64,000 nt of DNA from Hysterangium stoloniferum. Lineage: Eukaryota; Basidiomycota; Agaricomycetes; Hysterangiales; Hysterangiaceae. Positions 22,374 through 34,297 of the stretch are shown in pieces. The stretch spans positions 496,001 to 560,000 of the forward strand of contig WHVD01000008.1 of NCBI GenBank assembly GCA_015178975.1, read 5' to 3'. Each line of letters opens with the position of its first letter. The stretch's first letter is position 1. A program made the translations under genes and the position numbers. Below the pieces are notes generated by a model that ran no database searches, was not told the origin of the DNA, and was given only the letters and a program-made list of their open reading frames with translations.

Positions 22374-25200
22374 TGAGATTTACATCTGTGTCATTTCTTC
22401 ATCTATTAGCTCAGGGGCAAGCATTGTATGATCCGTCGATTCATTAGACAATTACTGTCAGTTTAAACAGAACTTTATAACAAACAAAGATACTTTGTAG
22501 ACTCAGGAAAGGTTGAATTGTAGGGCAGTTTTTCCAGCACAGCAGCCCTGTGGCGGGACCAGCTATGTGCGCCATTCTTGACATCCATCCAGGGTTTAGG
22601 TGCCCTGATTTGTGATCCCAATGTAACAGTGTGTATGTTTAGTCAAGTTCAAATATAGACGCTGTAGACATTGCAGGTCTTATCACCTGAAAAAACCCCA
22701 GAACACTGTGAGGAATGAGATGAAAGAAATGCTTTACAGCCCCACAGATATGGTGTTGCACAAACACCCAGGTTCGCGGGAACCTACATACAGTTGATTA
22801 GGTCATAATGCATAAGGCAATAATGTATAAACAAGGCTGTGACCTGTGGGGGGCAAGCCCCCACCATAGTGTCGAGTGCCGCACGATCCCTAGCGTGCCG
22901 GGAGTAGTTCGGCATTCAACGTCCAGTTGAGCGTATGAAGGACTCTCACGCCTTTGTCCTCTTACGACGACGCTGTCGATCCACGGTCCTTTCTGTTTTC
23001 TCAACACTGACATCTGATCTTTCCTCTACATATCTATCCAATTAATTTTCAGAGCTCACACAATGAAAAGATGCTAGGCTATTAATAACATTGGTTTCCT
23101 CGTGGGACAAATTTGCATAAAATAATCTGGCATGAGAGTGGATTCACAACTATTGAGCTATATTGACCAAGAACGGCCGCCATTAAATAATTAATTGTGG
23201 GTATTGTGCCAATACATGGCGTCGACTAGTAAGAAATGTTACTGGTAGTACCTGAGTCATGGCAGTCCATGTCTCATGTAATAGCTGGGACGTAACGCTC
23301 GATTTCGGTTTGAAATACTCAATATATCTACTGTTAATGGAAAAGGAATGTAATAATGTTTTTTTTCATCCCTTGGCCAGAGGCAACAATAGTATTGTGA
23401 TGTAGTTAAGCATTAGGGTAAGAAACAACATGATGTTAGAGGCAGCATGGCCATGTTATTTCAATAGATTTACATAAATAATCCACATTCCAATGTTCAC
23501 GAGACTTCATGGGAGGCTCAATTGGGCCAAACTTAATGACCTGCGTTTATTCCGAGATACAGGCAAATGTTTTGGTTTGAGAAGATATTGACTTTGCTCA
23601 ACAGTGGCATTGAAAGACTCAAGAGTCATGTATATGTTCGGAGTTGTCAGTGCTCTTGAACAATGCCTGCAAATGTTGTAAGATGACATTGAATCGTGGA
23701 TATGTAAGTTAATGACTGCTGTACAATAAAGTACTCTAAATTCTTACCTTTCTTCAGAGACGTTGACAGGCAGGCGCAAGATGGCGTCTTCCTTGAATCA
23801 CCCCGATAAGGATTAGAGTCATCGAGGAGAGGAGTGACGAGCTTCCATATTGTGATGTAAAATAATATATTTAGATGTGCACACGTCAATGTAAAGCAAA
23901 GGGGTTTCAGGAGAGAGACAGGTACCACTTTATGACCCTACTCCTATCTTTGTCCAACATCGCCATATCGTCGAAGCGCAACAGGGCATATCAAGTTGGG
24001 ACATGCAATGATCAATTTATTCCGTGACGGTATGCCGTTTTCGTACAGGGCAATAAGCAACAAGGACCTCTGAACCCCGCATCCTGCATACACTGGGTGA
24101 ATGACTGCCATAGGATTTGTAAAGCTTTCAGGAAACTGCTCCTTGCCCCGAGATTCAAAATGAAACCCCAGAATTTGTAGACTATCAGAGGACGCAAATG
24201 TTGATAGAGATCCGGACTTATTCAATTCAATGATGTCATATGATTTTTTCTTTTGAGGATGATAACGTAGGTGGAAGAATCGTGAACGGGACAACAGTTT
24301 GTATCCGGAATGCTTTCAAAGGATGGAGATGTGGCAATTATTCATGATCGCAGCCGCCGCAGTAAGTGTCGGTTAGCCATTGAACACTTCCTATGTTATA
24401 AGAAGATAATATTGAACTCTGCACACCTTGGGTTAATGGCTGGTGTTACAGTGCGCTTGTCGGGGGGTATTACTTAGTAGCACTACGGCGTCGATGCCTG
24501 TCGCGTATTCGGTATTTCGGTATCCGGGTAGGGTGACTGGTTATCATGCCTATGGCAGATCGAACCTCCTTTACAAGGGGATAACAGCCTGCTACATGAA
24601 CAATGCCCAAATGCGGTGCGTTTGCAATTGCATTAGCGCCACCAGAAAAGAAGGTGCAGTGGAAGCGTGTACTAACGTTGTCTTAAAGTTTGAAGACAGC
24701 GTCGGCAAGGGGCCATCCCTGAGAATCTCCTTTGCGAGTATCCGTTCTTCTCGTCGTCATGCAACCACTCTGCACTTACAAAGGATGAGGTTTGATGTTA
24801 CAAGGGTCTCGCAGCCGGCTTCCTTGTCTCTGATATCCTTAACACTCGCTGATTCATGTACAGCTGTAAGTCAGACTTCCTAATATAGCCCACTAACTTG
24901 TTTGTCCTCCTTTCCTTGGTGCCACCCTCCGAAAGCACTGCCAAAGAAATCACGGTCACATGACTTATTCACATCGACTTAATGTTTCTTTACCACGACG
25001 CACAGATATCCCCTGTAACATACATGTGAAGGCCGCTATGAAACACTTCCGTCTCGCATAAGCTGTGTTTGTGTATCAAGCTCCGTGGTGCTTAAATAGC
25101 CATTGCGATTCGACATGACGACTTTATACTAGCACTTCACTGTCTGTGTACCTTCTGATTGCATACCTGACTAGCTCCTCGACCTCCACCTTTGATAATA
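22374..25200. other. Region without a confidently assigned gene
   Basis: Several moderately open frames occur, including a minus-strand run at 23944-24294 and one with a good donor at 23750. On plus there is a possible signal-peptide exon near 24322 (MEMWQLFMIAAAA followed by GTAAGT). None gives a recognisable domain or a complete model. The last 150 bp before 25201 would be the promoter of hydrolase copy 1. Confidence 0.4.
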
Positions 25201-26332
25201 ATGGATGATGTATTTATGCAGGAATTCTCAAGCAAGAACAAAGACCACCAAACTCTTGAACGGCCGGCGTGCGAGTTTGGGATCTTAGAGCTCGGTGATG
25301 GAGAGTCGCCAATCGTTGAGTAAGTCTTAAGTAAATAGCTGTTACACTCTAGAATCTAAACAGCCATTATATAGCATTGTTGCAATACACGGCTTAGACG
25401 GGGATCGAGAGTCTTCATGGAAAGCAAATAATGGCAAATTGTGGCTCAAAGACCCGGATATGTTACCGGCACAAATCAAGAATGCCAGAATATTAACATA
25501 TGGTTACGACGCAGCTACCTGGGGGACGCAACCACGTGCCAAGGTCACAATTCACGACCACGCTGAGAATTTCTTACAAGCACTCGTTAATTACAGAGAA
25601 TTTACACATACATCGGTTTGTCTGCTTCTTAGTCGATATTCGATATACCTACCCTTAGCGTTTTCATGATTTAGGATCGACCTATCATATTTATAGCACA
25701 TAGTATGGGAGGCATTGTTTTGAAATTTGTATGTTGCTCCCACTATTTTTTATGCCATTGCCTGCTTATGCCATTTGCATAAATAAAGGCTTTGATGCTA
25801 GCCAACCAAGCTCACGAAGGGCATCTTTTCAAGTATCGGTCGTTTGCTGAGAAAACCGAAGGCATCCTATTTCTTGGAACACCTCATCAGGGAACCAATG
25901 GCGTAACCGTAGCACAACATCTTGCCGATATATGTTCCATTAGCACTCGATTTAATAATTCGCTCAGAAAAGATTTGGTGAAATACTCCGAGATGTTACA
26001 GGATCAGGTCGCAGCCTACACTGCTATTAGTGGCCAATATACGACGAAGTTCTTCTATGAGGTGTATGGGACCCATCTACCAGACGGCTCTACTCCAGTC
26101 GTAAGTCGCACTTTCCTTTTGGGATGCAAGTGACATATACAGCCATCTTATGCAGATAGTCCCAAAGCACTCCGCCGTCGTTCCAGGAATGGTCGATGCC
26201 GAAGCCGTTGGCCTAAATAAAGACCATTCAGGCATGATAAAGTTTGATTCTCCAGACGATGGCGATTATTGGACCGTCTCAACAACCATCGAATTAATGG
26301 TCAGAAGTATAGCTGAGGAGTGGGTTATGTAA
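25201..26332 (+). CDS. SesB-like alpha/beta hydrolase, array copy 1
   Basis: Five exons: 25201-25319, 25375-25615, 25675-25728, 25789-26100, 26156-26332; 300 aa. The fold landmarks run in order: a leading FGILELGDGESPIVD strand, the oxyanion block IVAIHGLDGDRESSW, LPAQIKNARILTYGYD, the nucleophile elbow AHSMGG (exon 3), ILFLGTPHQGT, and near the end NKDHSGMIKF, whose histidine is the likely catalytic base. This is the SesB/DUF676/SERAC1-like serine-hydrolase fold, known in fungi as an N-terminal effector domain of NACHT or NB-ARC NLR proteins. Here it stops at TAA with no NLR portion. The substrate is unknown; lipase/esterase chemistry is inferred. There is no signal peptide, so it is probably cytosolic. 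The start is supported by similarity to the MDD- starts of copies 7 and 8. All elbow residues needed for activity appear present. Confidence 0.88.
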
Positions 26333-28197
26333 ATATGGAAGCTAACTCGGTTAATGGAAATGGGGAGGTGCAGGGGGTTGTTCGTACTCTGGACTGCAAA
26401 TATTTATTGTTTCAGGTAGACGTTCGAAAAGTGTGGTTAAAACTCGTCAATTACCCGGAGTCGTCTTCAAAGGGTACGAAGACATCTAGGCAGCTCTGGA
26501 AGTGATACATCCGCTGGAAGAGTTTTATTCATTTTATTAGATCTTCATTGCGCCAGCCCATACTCGTTAGAGTATATATGCAACTAATGTGTATTAGCAA
26601 AACTGAATGCGTTCCTGATATTCATATGAGGAACATAATTCAGTTTTGCTAATATGTATTGGTTGCATATTTACTCAATTACAAATATCTTGAAGAATAC
26701 ATTGAACCTCCGTTATTTTTTTTTGTCGTGAAGAGGACAATAGCATCTCGGACTAATACAGCCTCGCGTCAAGTGTCTTCTCAGTCCACAACGCGTATCG
26801 TCGTTGCGCTGAGGTGACCTTATTTCCCCAGCCCGAACGCTTTGCCGATCAATCCGCGCCGGACTTAAACTTACATACTTAAGATTAAATAATCAAAAAA
26901 TTCATGTTCGTTCAAACTTCTCAAGTGTTCATTAGAGATGGCATATAAAACTAGAAAATGGCTTCTCACATAACCATATGAATTATGGTGCGTGTCTCGG
27001 TAACTTTGTGTCAGGAACGGGTGTTCGGCAAACATTCGGCAAAGCGTTCGGGTTGGGGGATTCCCGCGCTGACTCGATGACTCCTTTTATTATTTGCGAT
27101 GACTACGGCTTCTTCCTGCTTATCTTTAGCCAGGTGACCATGACAACGCAATGGTCACCAGCGTCCACCAGAGCGCCGCTGGGCGGACCACCACCTTATC
27201 ACTCGCCGCAAACAGTTGTCTCCGAAGATAGAACTTTGTCAGCTAGTGTAGAGGGTGGCTAGGGGAAACGGGATAGTAACGGTTTCGAGCCGACGAGAGC
27301 TCTCATCAGGGGGATACCGCTACCCCGACCGTTTCGCCCATCCAGAATTACTGATTAGGAGTCTACTACTGAGCCTGGTCCAAAGGGAGTGATAGATAGT
27401 CGATTCGTGCCGACCTACGCGTGCATCGAACTCTGAGAATCTTGGTGACCCAGTGGTGGGTAGTATACGGTTGGGAGCGAGTACCGAGGCCAGCAAGTTT
27501 CCTTGCTGGATCGGATTTGTCGATGTCCATACAGCAAGACGATGGTGGACGTCTATGAGCCACTATTATTATCGCTATATATTGAATGTTATATGGGTCA
27601 TGTCACATAGACGCTCTTGTATTGCCCACGACTGTACGCTGTGTGAGGCTGTATTGCACAGCCAAATCGTAAACAAACTTGATATTGTCGGAGCTTCATT
27701 AAATTTCCCGTGCCAAAATCGTAATTGAAAGGGATATTGGACACTCGGAATTTTTCCATTTATGGTTTTAATATAACACTTACCTTTGTATCTATGTCTT
27801 TGCCGGGCAACCCCCACGTTCCTAAAGCATGCTCACACCCATGGCAACTGAAAATCCGGTGCACCTCCCCTTGTACATAGAGTTCTTCTTTCAAACTCTC
27901 GAAACTTGCATAGGTTTTGGCACCTTTTCCATCAGAAAACCATATCCCTTATTCAGTCTCCGCCTGTCATGCGGCACTGCTTGCAATACCCCCCCAAACC
28001 ATAAAGGGAGTTTCAATGATGTCTGCTTCCCGCACAATCCGCAGTTGCCACTGACACATCAGGTAAACTCGCCTGAACAGACGGCTGCTCTCTACTACCA
28101 CCATACACCATCCCCCGCGATTCACTCCGAATCCTTACACCAGGACAAAAACGTTGTGTTGAAAATCCATCCTCTGCGTTCCAGATATATTCCTGCT
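26333..28197. other. Intergenic between copies 1 and 2
   Basis: Contains a 114-bp foldback element (26568-26681) and a plus-strand open frame of 94 codons at 26978-27262 with a proline-rich end (STRAPLGGPPPYHSPQ) that I do not recognise. A second open frame at 27829-28317 overlaps the start region of copy 2 and is probably chance. Nothing else could be supported. Confidence 0.5.
26568..26681. mobile_element. Foldback MITE (TA-flanked), copy 1
   Basis: A 114-bp near-complete hairpin: the left half (TATGCAACTAAT...TATTAGCAAAACTGAAT) is the reverse complement of the right half, with GATATTCATAT-type sequence at the turn. TA dinucleotides stand at both ends, as expected for a Tc1/mariner-mobilised MITE. 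The same element, better preserved, is at 62149-62261. Confidence 0.75.
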
Positions 28198-29286
28198 ATG
28201 TCTACCTATCCGCGTGAATTTGGGTTTAAAGTGTTGGCATGTCCAGATTCTCCCGCATTCGAGTGCGTCATAATATCACAAGTTCCTTTCCAGTGTCCCA
28301 TAATTGTGTGCCAATAGTGTAGTCTTCATACACGGCTTAGATGGACATAGGATCGAATCATGTATAGCAAAGAACAAAAAAATGTGGCTAAACGACTTTT
28401 TGCCCAATGAAATGCCTAACGCGAGGATCATGACCTATGGATACGACGGCTATACCCAAGCCAGGGATCAATTTTCCAACCAGACTCTTAGTGGACATGC
28501 TAGGGATTTGTTGACAAAACTTGCCAGCAGACGAACCGGTAACGAGGTAAATATTCATGACCTGTATCCGTCTTATCAATATTAAGTTCATGTGTGGGAT
28601 AGACCCGCCCAATCATTTTCATCGCGCATAATGTGGGGGGAATTATCCTGAAATCCGTGCGGTTATTTCGATTTCCCACTTCCTGATATAGATATGAACT
28701 CTTTCAATAGGCCCTAATAAGTGCAAGGGCTTGCGGAGACCATCACCTCGCACACCATCGAAAGGTTTTCGATGCAACTACAGGAATCATTTTTCTTGGG
28801 ACACCTCATCAGGGTACACTAAATACTTACTTGCGTGCCGTACTCAATAATGCAAAAAAAAATGATATCGTTACACGACATCTACACGAGCATTCAGAAT
28901 GGCTACAACGGCAACTTACGCAGTATCAGTCCATCAGTGCCACTGGGAGAATCACCACAACGTATGTCTACGAAAACTATGGGACAGTTACCGCCCCGGG
29001 AATGGAGCCGATAACGGTGCGCGACAACTTAAGATGCATTGATCCGATAGTGCTTTTAGCTCATGGTCGCCGTCTCTAGTTGGTACCAAAGCATACAGCC
29101 ATTGTCCCGGGTGCTACGAACTCTGAATCTATCGCATTTTCGAGAGAGCACGACGAGCTGACGAGATTCAATTCCCCAGATGAGGACGACTACATAACTT
29201 TGACGGGAGTGATTCAAAGACTAGCAGGGTGCGAAACGATACGATATACCCATGAAAAAGAGGCCGAGAATATGGAGCTTGTTTGA
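28198..29286 (+). CDS. SesB-like hydrolase, array copy 2 (Ser to Asn)
   Basis: Five exons: 28198-28262, 28318-28546, 28603-28656, 28711-29016, 29080-29286; 286 aa. It reads FGFKVLACPDSPAFD, then VVFIHGLDGHRIESC (Cys where most copies have Trp), ARIMTYGYDGYT, IFLGTPHQGT and the terminal histidine in REHDELTRF. The elbow is AHNVGG: the nucleophile serine is asparagine, so hydrolysis is not expected although the frame and all splice sites are intact. It is closest to copy 5. The C-terminus ends GCETIRYTHEKEAENMELV, longer than in most copies. An overlapping +1-type frame (29252-29437) encodes a strongly hydrophobic segment. The donor of intron 3 (GTGCGG) is the weakest in the array. Confidence 0.82.
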
Positions 29287-30409
29287 TCATAAACCATATG
29301 GGTACATACATGTACTCTTTTTCACAATGTTTTGTTGCGGTATGATGTATATATTCTTCCAAGCCTACATAAATGGCTACAGCATACATAAGACGTTGCA
29401 CGTACACAACTCTCAGGCTCAACTCAATTCCTTCTGACATATATGAAAAAGCGGCGAGGGGGCTTTGGAAAGAAAAATAGAATCATATTAAGCAATAAAA
29501 GAAAACACAGTAAGGTAATTATGAGATAAGCGCAGATTTATATACTCCATGTTTAGGAGGTAGGGCCCAGAACTACCCGCGCGTATATACTCAGCCCAGG
29601 CTCTTGAAATTCATAAAAATGCAATGATTCTCAGGGGAATAATGGGAACTATGGCATCGCTGAGCTGTCAAGGACTATCGCCACTCTAAATGTTTCTGCC
29701 ACATATAACCCTCATCGACAAATTTCTTTCACTTTACCAGGGGAAAGATCGCTGCTTTTCTTTTCTGACACTGTGGAAAAATTAGCTGGAGTCCGGAATC
29801 ATCAGGTATGCATATGCACTTACAGCGGCACCTGCATTCAGTAGGAGAGCACTAGTGTGCGAATGGGATGCAGTTCCCAGCTCACCTCCTGGGTGGTGTA
29901 TCTGTCTTGTATGTATGACTTGACATTATCTAGGTGATGATTAGCGGCACGAGGTCTCCGCTGCCCGACTCGGATATCGGGAGTACGCTCGGCGGAGAGT
30001 CACGACGGGTGTATCTAGCAGCGTCTGAAGTCGCCGAAACTCGCATTGCCAGCTTTTCTCCGCCATCTTCCAGACTTCAAAGCTTTCGAAGCATGCATTC
30101 GGAAAGCAAGCTCCCCGCCTTGGATGCTCTTAGAGGCTCAAGGAAACTAGGTTTGGGAGGAAGTCGGCCAATATGGAAGCGGCCTGGGATCATATGGGAG
30201 CATTAGCCGTTACTGTGCAACCCTATTATACATTTCCCCTGCAACCACATGCACCGTCCAACGCTTATAAAATTCGAGAATGTTAGTATGGTAGTAACGC
30301 TCACCGATGGGCGCTCATTGCTCTAAAACACAAAAAGCCCCGAGGATGGCCATTGCTGTTGTCTCCAGCCCTCCTACTTTAGAAGATGTCGTAAAAGATG
30401 TACAAGTGG
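29287..30409. other. Intergenic with an unidentified two-piece ORF
   Basis: A plus-strand frame around 29650-29810 (AELSRTIATLNVSATYNP ... ERSLLFFSDTVEKLAGV) ends at a possible donor GTATGC. It may splice at a CTAG acceptor near 29933 to the frame 29934-30206, which is serine-rich and ends PIWKRPGIIWEH. No start codon for the first piece and no family were recognised. Coding status is uncertain. Confidence 0.3.
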
Positions 30410-32985
30410 AAAACGAGTAGAGTTGACCGGTCTAGTCCTGACCCTCTAGGCTAAGGCATAGTTGGGAGCTGTCTCGTCTATGCCACCCAGAAGTAGTTGG
30501 CATAAATATGAGGCTTTTGGAATGTTACACCTCAATCATCTGACGTCCAAGATGGTAGGGAAAAAAGTGTATAAATGACCAAAGGTAAGCGCTGAAAGGC
30601 ACTTCACGCTTTCCCACAGTTCTGTCGTCCTGTTGACTTAGACCACCACAGCACGACGCGTCCTCGATCTAGTATCGCTATTGTTAGCACGTGCATGGCT
30701 GGTATAACTACTGGTCACTATTACCCCCTTGGTCGTAGTCAGACCATTACACCTAAATGGCCGTTGGCTCGGAGCTGGGTGCGCGTCATGAGCCTGGAAT
30801 AACCCCAATTATTAGCAAAGGGTCTTCGTTTCCATTGAGGTAACCTTTTTCATTTCCAGGAATTGCTGATTATGATCTCATAAACATTTCAGGGCACCGA
30901 CACCTAACAGAGACTGTAATCTCGTATATGCAGATTGAAAGCCCATCCTGTCACATCGGAATCTCCCCGATTTTCCGGATTACCGATCGCCTTTTTTGGC
31001 TTGCTCTTCCAGAGCTATTTCTCTCCTAATATGGCCTCTGCCATCCGATATTTTCAACGCCACCTACGCTTAATTCCTAGTCAAGGTTTACTCAAGCTGG
31101 TTGCATGGCCCAAGCCTCCGGTTGTTTGGAGCATCTAGTGGAGGAATTCAATTTGCATAGTTATGGCGAGATCCACGCTCCTTTTATGCGTTTATTCTCA
31201 GCTGACCAAGTTCAGGTTGCAAACTGAAGGTTGATATTCACCACTGCACCAGGTCAAAGTTCCTGGTGGCATGAGGCGCCATGCCAGGCAGTTGCGGCTG
31301 TCCAAAGGTCAGATTGACATCCCCTGGCGGTGGCTGGGTCAACAGAAAGCAATTATGGGGGCCGACACAGCGGAGATTGGACTTATGATCGGGGTCTGTT
31401 TGGGGAGCCAAGCTCACTTCATCTCTACCTCAGTTGGCATTGGAGCCGTACCACCCCAACCTTTGTATTTTGGCTCTTGATACATGCAATTAACACTACG
31501 ATGTTCATGCTCATCCAATGTTCCTTCACAAGTACTGCTCTGCCAGGCCAGATCGTATCATTTCTTCAGATAAGCGCCAGATACGATTCGACTATGTAGT
31601 GTTGGTTCGTCCCATCTCAGGTCGAAGGTATGGCTCATCAGCCTTATTAATAGTCGAATAATACATCTCTCTCAACTCCGTAGACGCACTTGACTCGTTT
31701 GGCGTATATTAAGCTGGTCTACATATATAGGGCATTGGGAACATACCAAGGTAAGGCTTTTGACATTTCACAATCATACTCGTATGACCTGGGTCAACAG
31801 GAAGCAGTCCTAGTTGCCGATATAGTAGATATCGGGCTTTATGATCGGGGTTTGTTTGGGGAGCCAGGCTCCCTTCATCTCTACCTCAGTTGGCATTGGC
31901 GCCGTCCTACCCCAACATTTTGGTTTTGGTTTTTGATACATGCGATTAACACCACGATATCCACGTCTATCCAACGTTCATTCACAAGTACTGTTCTGCC
32001 AGGCCGGATCGTAACCTTTTCTTCAAATAAGCGCCTGATACGATTCGACTGTGCAGTGTTGACTCGTCCCATCTCAGGTCAAAGGTATGGCCCATCACCC
32101 TGATTACCAGTGGAATAATGCATCTCTATTAACTCCTAGACCCACTGAACTCGTTTAACGTATATTGGAAGATTAGTCAGGGAATAAGCTGGTCTGTATA
32201 TATAGGGCGTTGAGAACATACTAAGGTAAGGCTCCTGACATTTCACAATCATAACTGTATGACGCCATGCCTTTCTCATCTACAGGATGATCTGATGAAC
32301 GTTTTCGCATTGAATGTGCAGGAGAGAACAGGTGGCTGACTATGACCACGTATATAGCCTACTTAGCCGCAATCCTGACGAGGCCTTTTTACACTTGGCT
32401 TTTCCACGCATCTCCATGTTACACATTGTTCGTCAAATGTTGGTCTTTGTCTCTGCATACCGAAACGTGGTGTCGGTCGAAATCCTGTACATTTTTCAGT
32501 GTCTAGACCAGACGCTTGCACATTTAGCCGACAAGCTTGTTCTACCTTCGACGTCTGATCTTGTCCTTACCTTCGTCCGTCCAAAGCGGTATTCCAGGTA
32601 TTCTCACTTACGATGTCGTTCAGAAGCACCATGATTCCCGTAGACGCCGTACGCACCGCCTGCCACTTGCCATGTTTAAATATCACATCGAGAAAATGCA
32701 CTGCGTTGTTTCGTCCATAGTTCCTGTTCGTACCCCTTATGTAGACTTTTTGTTGATCGGTCATTATCGATGCCTTGACATTTAACATCCTCGCGTTTCC
32801 AGCTTTTTCGAACCCGTACCGCTTCCTAAGTATCATTAATAATGGAATAATGGGCAATCGTGTCACTTCTAACACTTTTTTCATTTTTTTCATTTACCTT
32901 CGCTCGCCATCATTCATTCGCCCAATAATCACGGTAATATAGCTCACTGACACTAGTGGGAGCCTACTTTAATACGATGTAGTAC
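30410..32985 (+). repeat. Left arm of a large inverted repeat
   Basis: About 2.6 kb that recurs reverse complemented at 35300-37578 plus 39575-39820. It contains decayed coding pieces: KLVAWPKPPV (31100), QIDIPWRWLGQQKA (31320) and AEIGL...GLFGEP modules in two tandem ~460-bp units (31335-31795 and 31797-32270). A further piece near 32290 is better preserved in the right arm, as FALNVQKRTGADHDQVYSLL. The last phrase weakly recalls the region after the HET domain in fungal incompatibility proteins. Boundaries were read by eye: the outer edge is sharp at 30410, the inner edge is approximate. Confidence 0.75.
32567..32893 (-). CDS. Unidentified ORF in the left inverted-repeat arm
   Basis: A 108-codon frame on minus containing GNARMLNVKASIMTDQQKVY and FLDVIFKHGKWQ. 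The right arm preserves a homologous reading on plus (35460-35640, including LNAKASTMTNQQKIYIRGTN) with a stop part-way. Amino-acid conservation between diverged arms suggests that it was once coding. No family was recognised. Confidence 0.35.
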   Translation of the reverse strand: MKKMKKVLEVTRLPIIPLLMILRKRYGFEKAGNARMLNVKASIMTDQQKVYIRGTNRNYGRNNAVHFLDVIFKHGKWQAVRTASTGIMVLLNDIVSENTWNTALDGRR

Positions 32986-33176
32986 AGCTTTTGACATTAG
33001 TAAATTTTCGTTATGAACTCAACTTGAATCCATGGCGCCAAGTTTGACAGATAGGGGTGTTATGCTGCGGTTAACACGTCTCATTAAGGTTAGATAACCT
33101 TGGATACTACTGATAAATACCTTTAACACCTCTTTCCTGTAGCCAACTTAGTCTAAACCAACCATCTTCAAGAACG

Positions 33177-34297
33177 ATGAATCGTCATTCCCAGCACTAT
33201 CCACACTATCCACCTCGCTCGAGTCACCCCCAGCGTGTTCCTACACAGTCTGCGTCCAACTCGGGAATCCTCCCGCTCGCTGGGGAGGCGTCAGGAAATG
33301 TCGAGTGAGCCCGTACTTAATCTCCAGAGTCATTAACACTAACATATAACTGGTCACATCAGCATCGTTGCCATCCATGGCGCAGGCGGACATCGAGAAC
33401 GTTCTTGGACAGCAAAAGGTTCTTCTCAGACGTGGCTCGGGCACAAGGATATGCTACCAAGGAACATCCGGAATGCCAGGATCTTGACATATGGTTACAA
33501 CACCGCTTGGGACGAGAAGCAGTCGTATTACGACGCAATGAAAAAGCAGGCACGAGGTCTCATCGCCGACGTTATGGAATACAGGAAGATCACGACGACG
33601 CCACCGGTATGTAGGCGTTTCGACCTGTGCTATATTCCACATCTTATATGGTAACCTTTCCGTGATTTAGAACAGGCGTATCATCTTTATCGCGCATAGT
33701 ACAGGGGGGATTGTCTTGAAATTTGTACGTACACTTAATTTATTCATAGTATTATAGCCTATGTGACACCTTGCTTTAAAGGCCCTGATACTGGCGAACG
33801 ATCCCTGTGCGAATCTCTCGGAGGATTATCAATCATTCGCAAGAGCTACCGCTGGCATCTTGTTTCTCGGAACGCCCCACCAAGGGACTGAGACCCCATC
33901 ACGTTTAGTCAATCTATATTTTACAAACAGAAGACCAAACACATCTCTGACGAGGGATTTTATGACACACTGGAATAAGTTGCAGAAGCGACTCCTACCC
34001 TATAATCGCATCAGTGATAACTATATCACAAAATTTTATTTTGAGGGACATCCAACTTCTTTACCAGATGGCTCTCGAGATGTCGTAAGTCTCATCTTAC
34101 TTTTGTTAACTCGACGTTTTGTGACCTCTCCTGCGTAGTTGGTCCCCAGGTGGTCTGCAGTCGTTCAGGGAGCAGTCAACGCTGAAGCAGTGATGTTGAA
34201 TAAAAACCATTCGGACCTGGCGAAGTTTAAATCTTATGAGGATAACGATTATTTGAGCATCGTGAACGGCATTGAGTTCATTATTTCGCATAGATAA
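33177..34297 (+). CDS. SesB-like hydrolase, array copy 3
   Basis: Five exons: 33177-33304, 33363-33606, 33671-33724, 33782-34084, 34139-34297; 295 aa. Exon 1 is long and His/Pro/Ser-rich (MNRHSQHYPHYPPRSSHP), unlike the other copies. The hydrolase part reads IVAIHGAGGHRERSW, ARILTYGYNTAW, elbow AHSTGG, ILFLGTPHQGT and the terminal histidine in NKNHSDLAKF. The serine and histidine are both present, so it may be active. It groups with copy 4 (shared AHSTGG, VPR-SAVVQGAVN). It lies in the spacer of the large inverted repeat; its 3' flank resembles that of copy 4 (a GACACGTTAAG-like block), so the two genes and their flanks share an ancestor. Confidence 0.87.

Noticed and set aside
24443-24883. 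Possible secreted CFEM-type protein (CVCNC ... AVEAC)
   Set aside because: The cysteine block overlaps a better intron reading (GTGCGT donor, TACTAAC branch site, AAG acceptor), and the full cysteine spacing does not fit CFEM.
30935-31138. Stand-alone small gene ending KLVAWPKPPVVWSI
   Set aside because: It lies in a decayed inverted-repeat arm, its partner at 37072-37290 has a different front, and a splice acceptor precedes it; better seen as an exon remnant.
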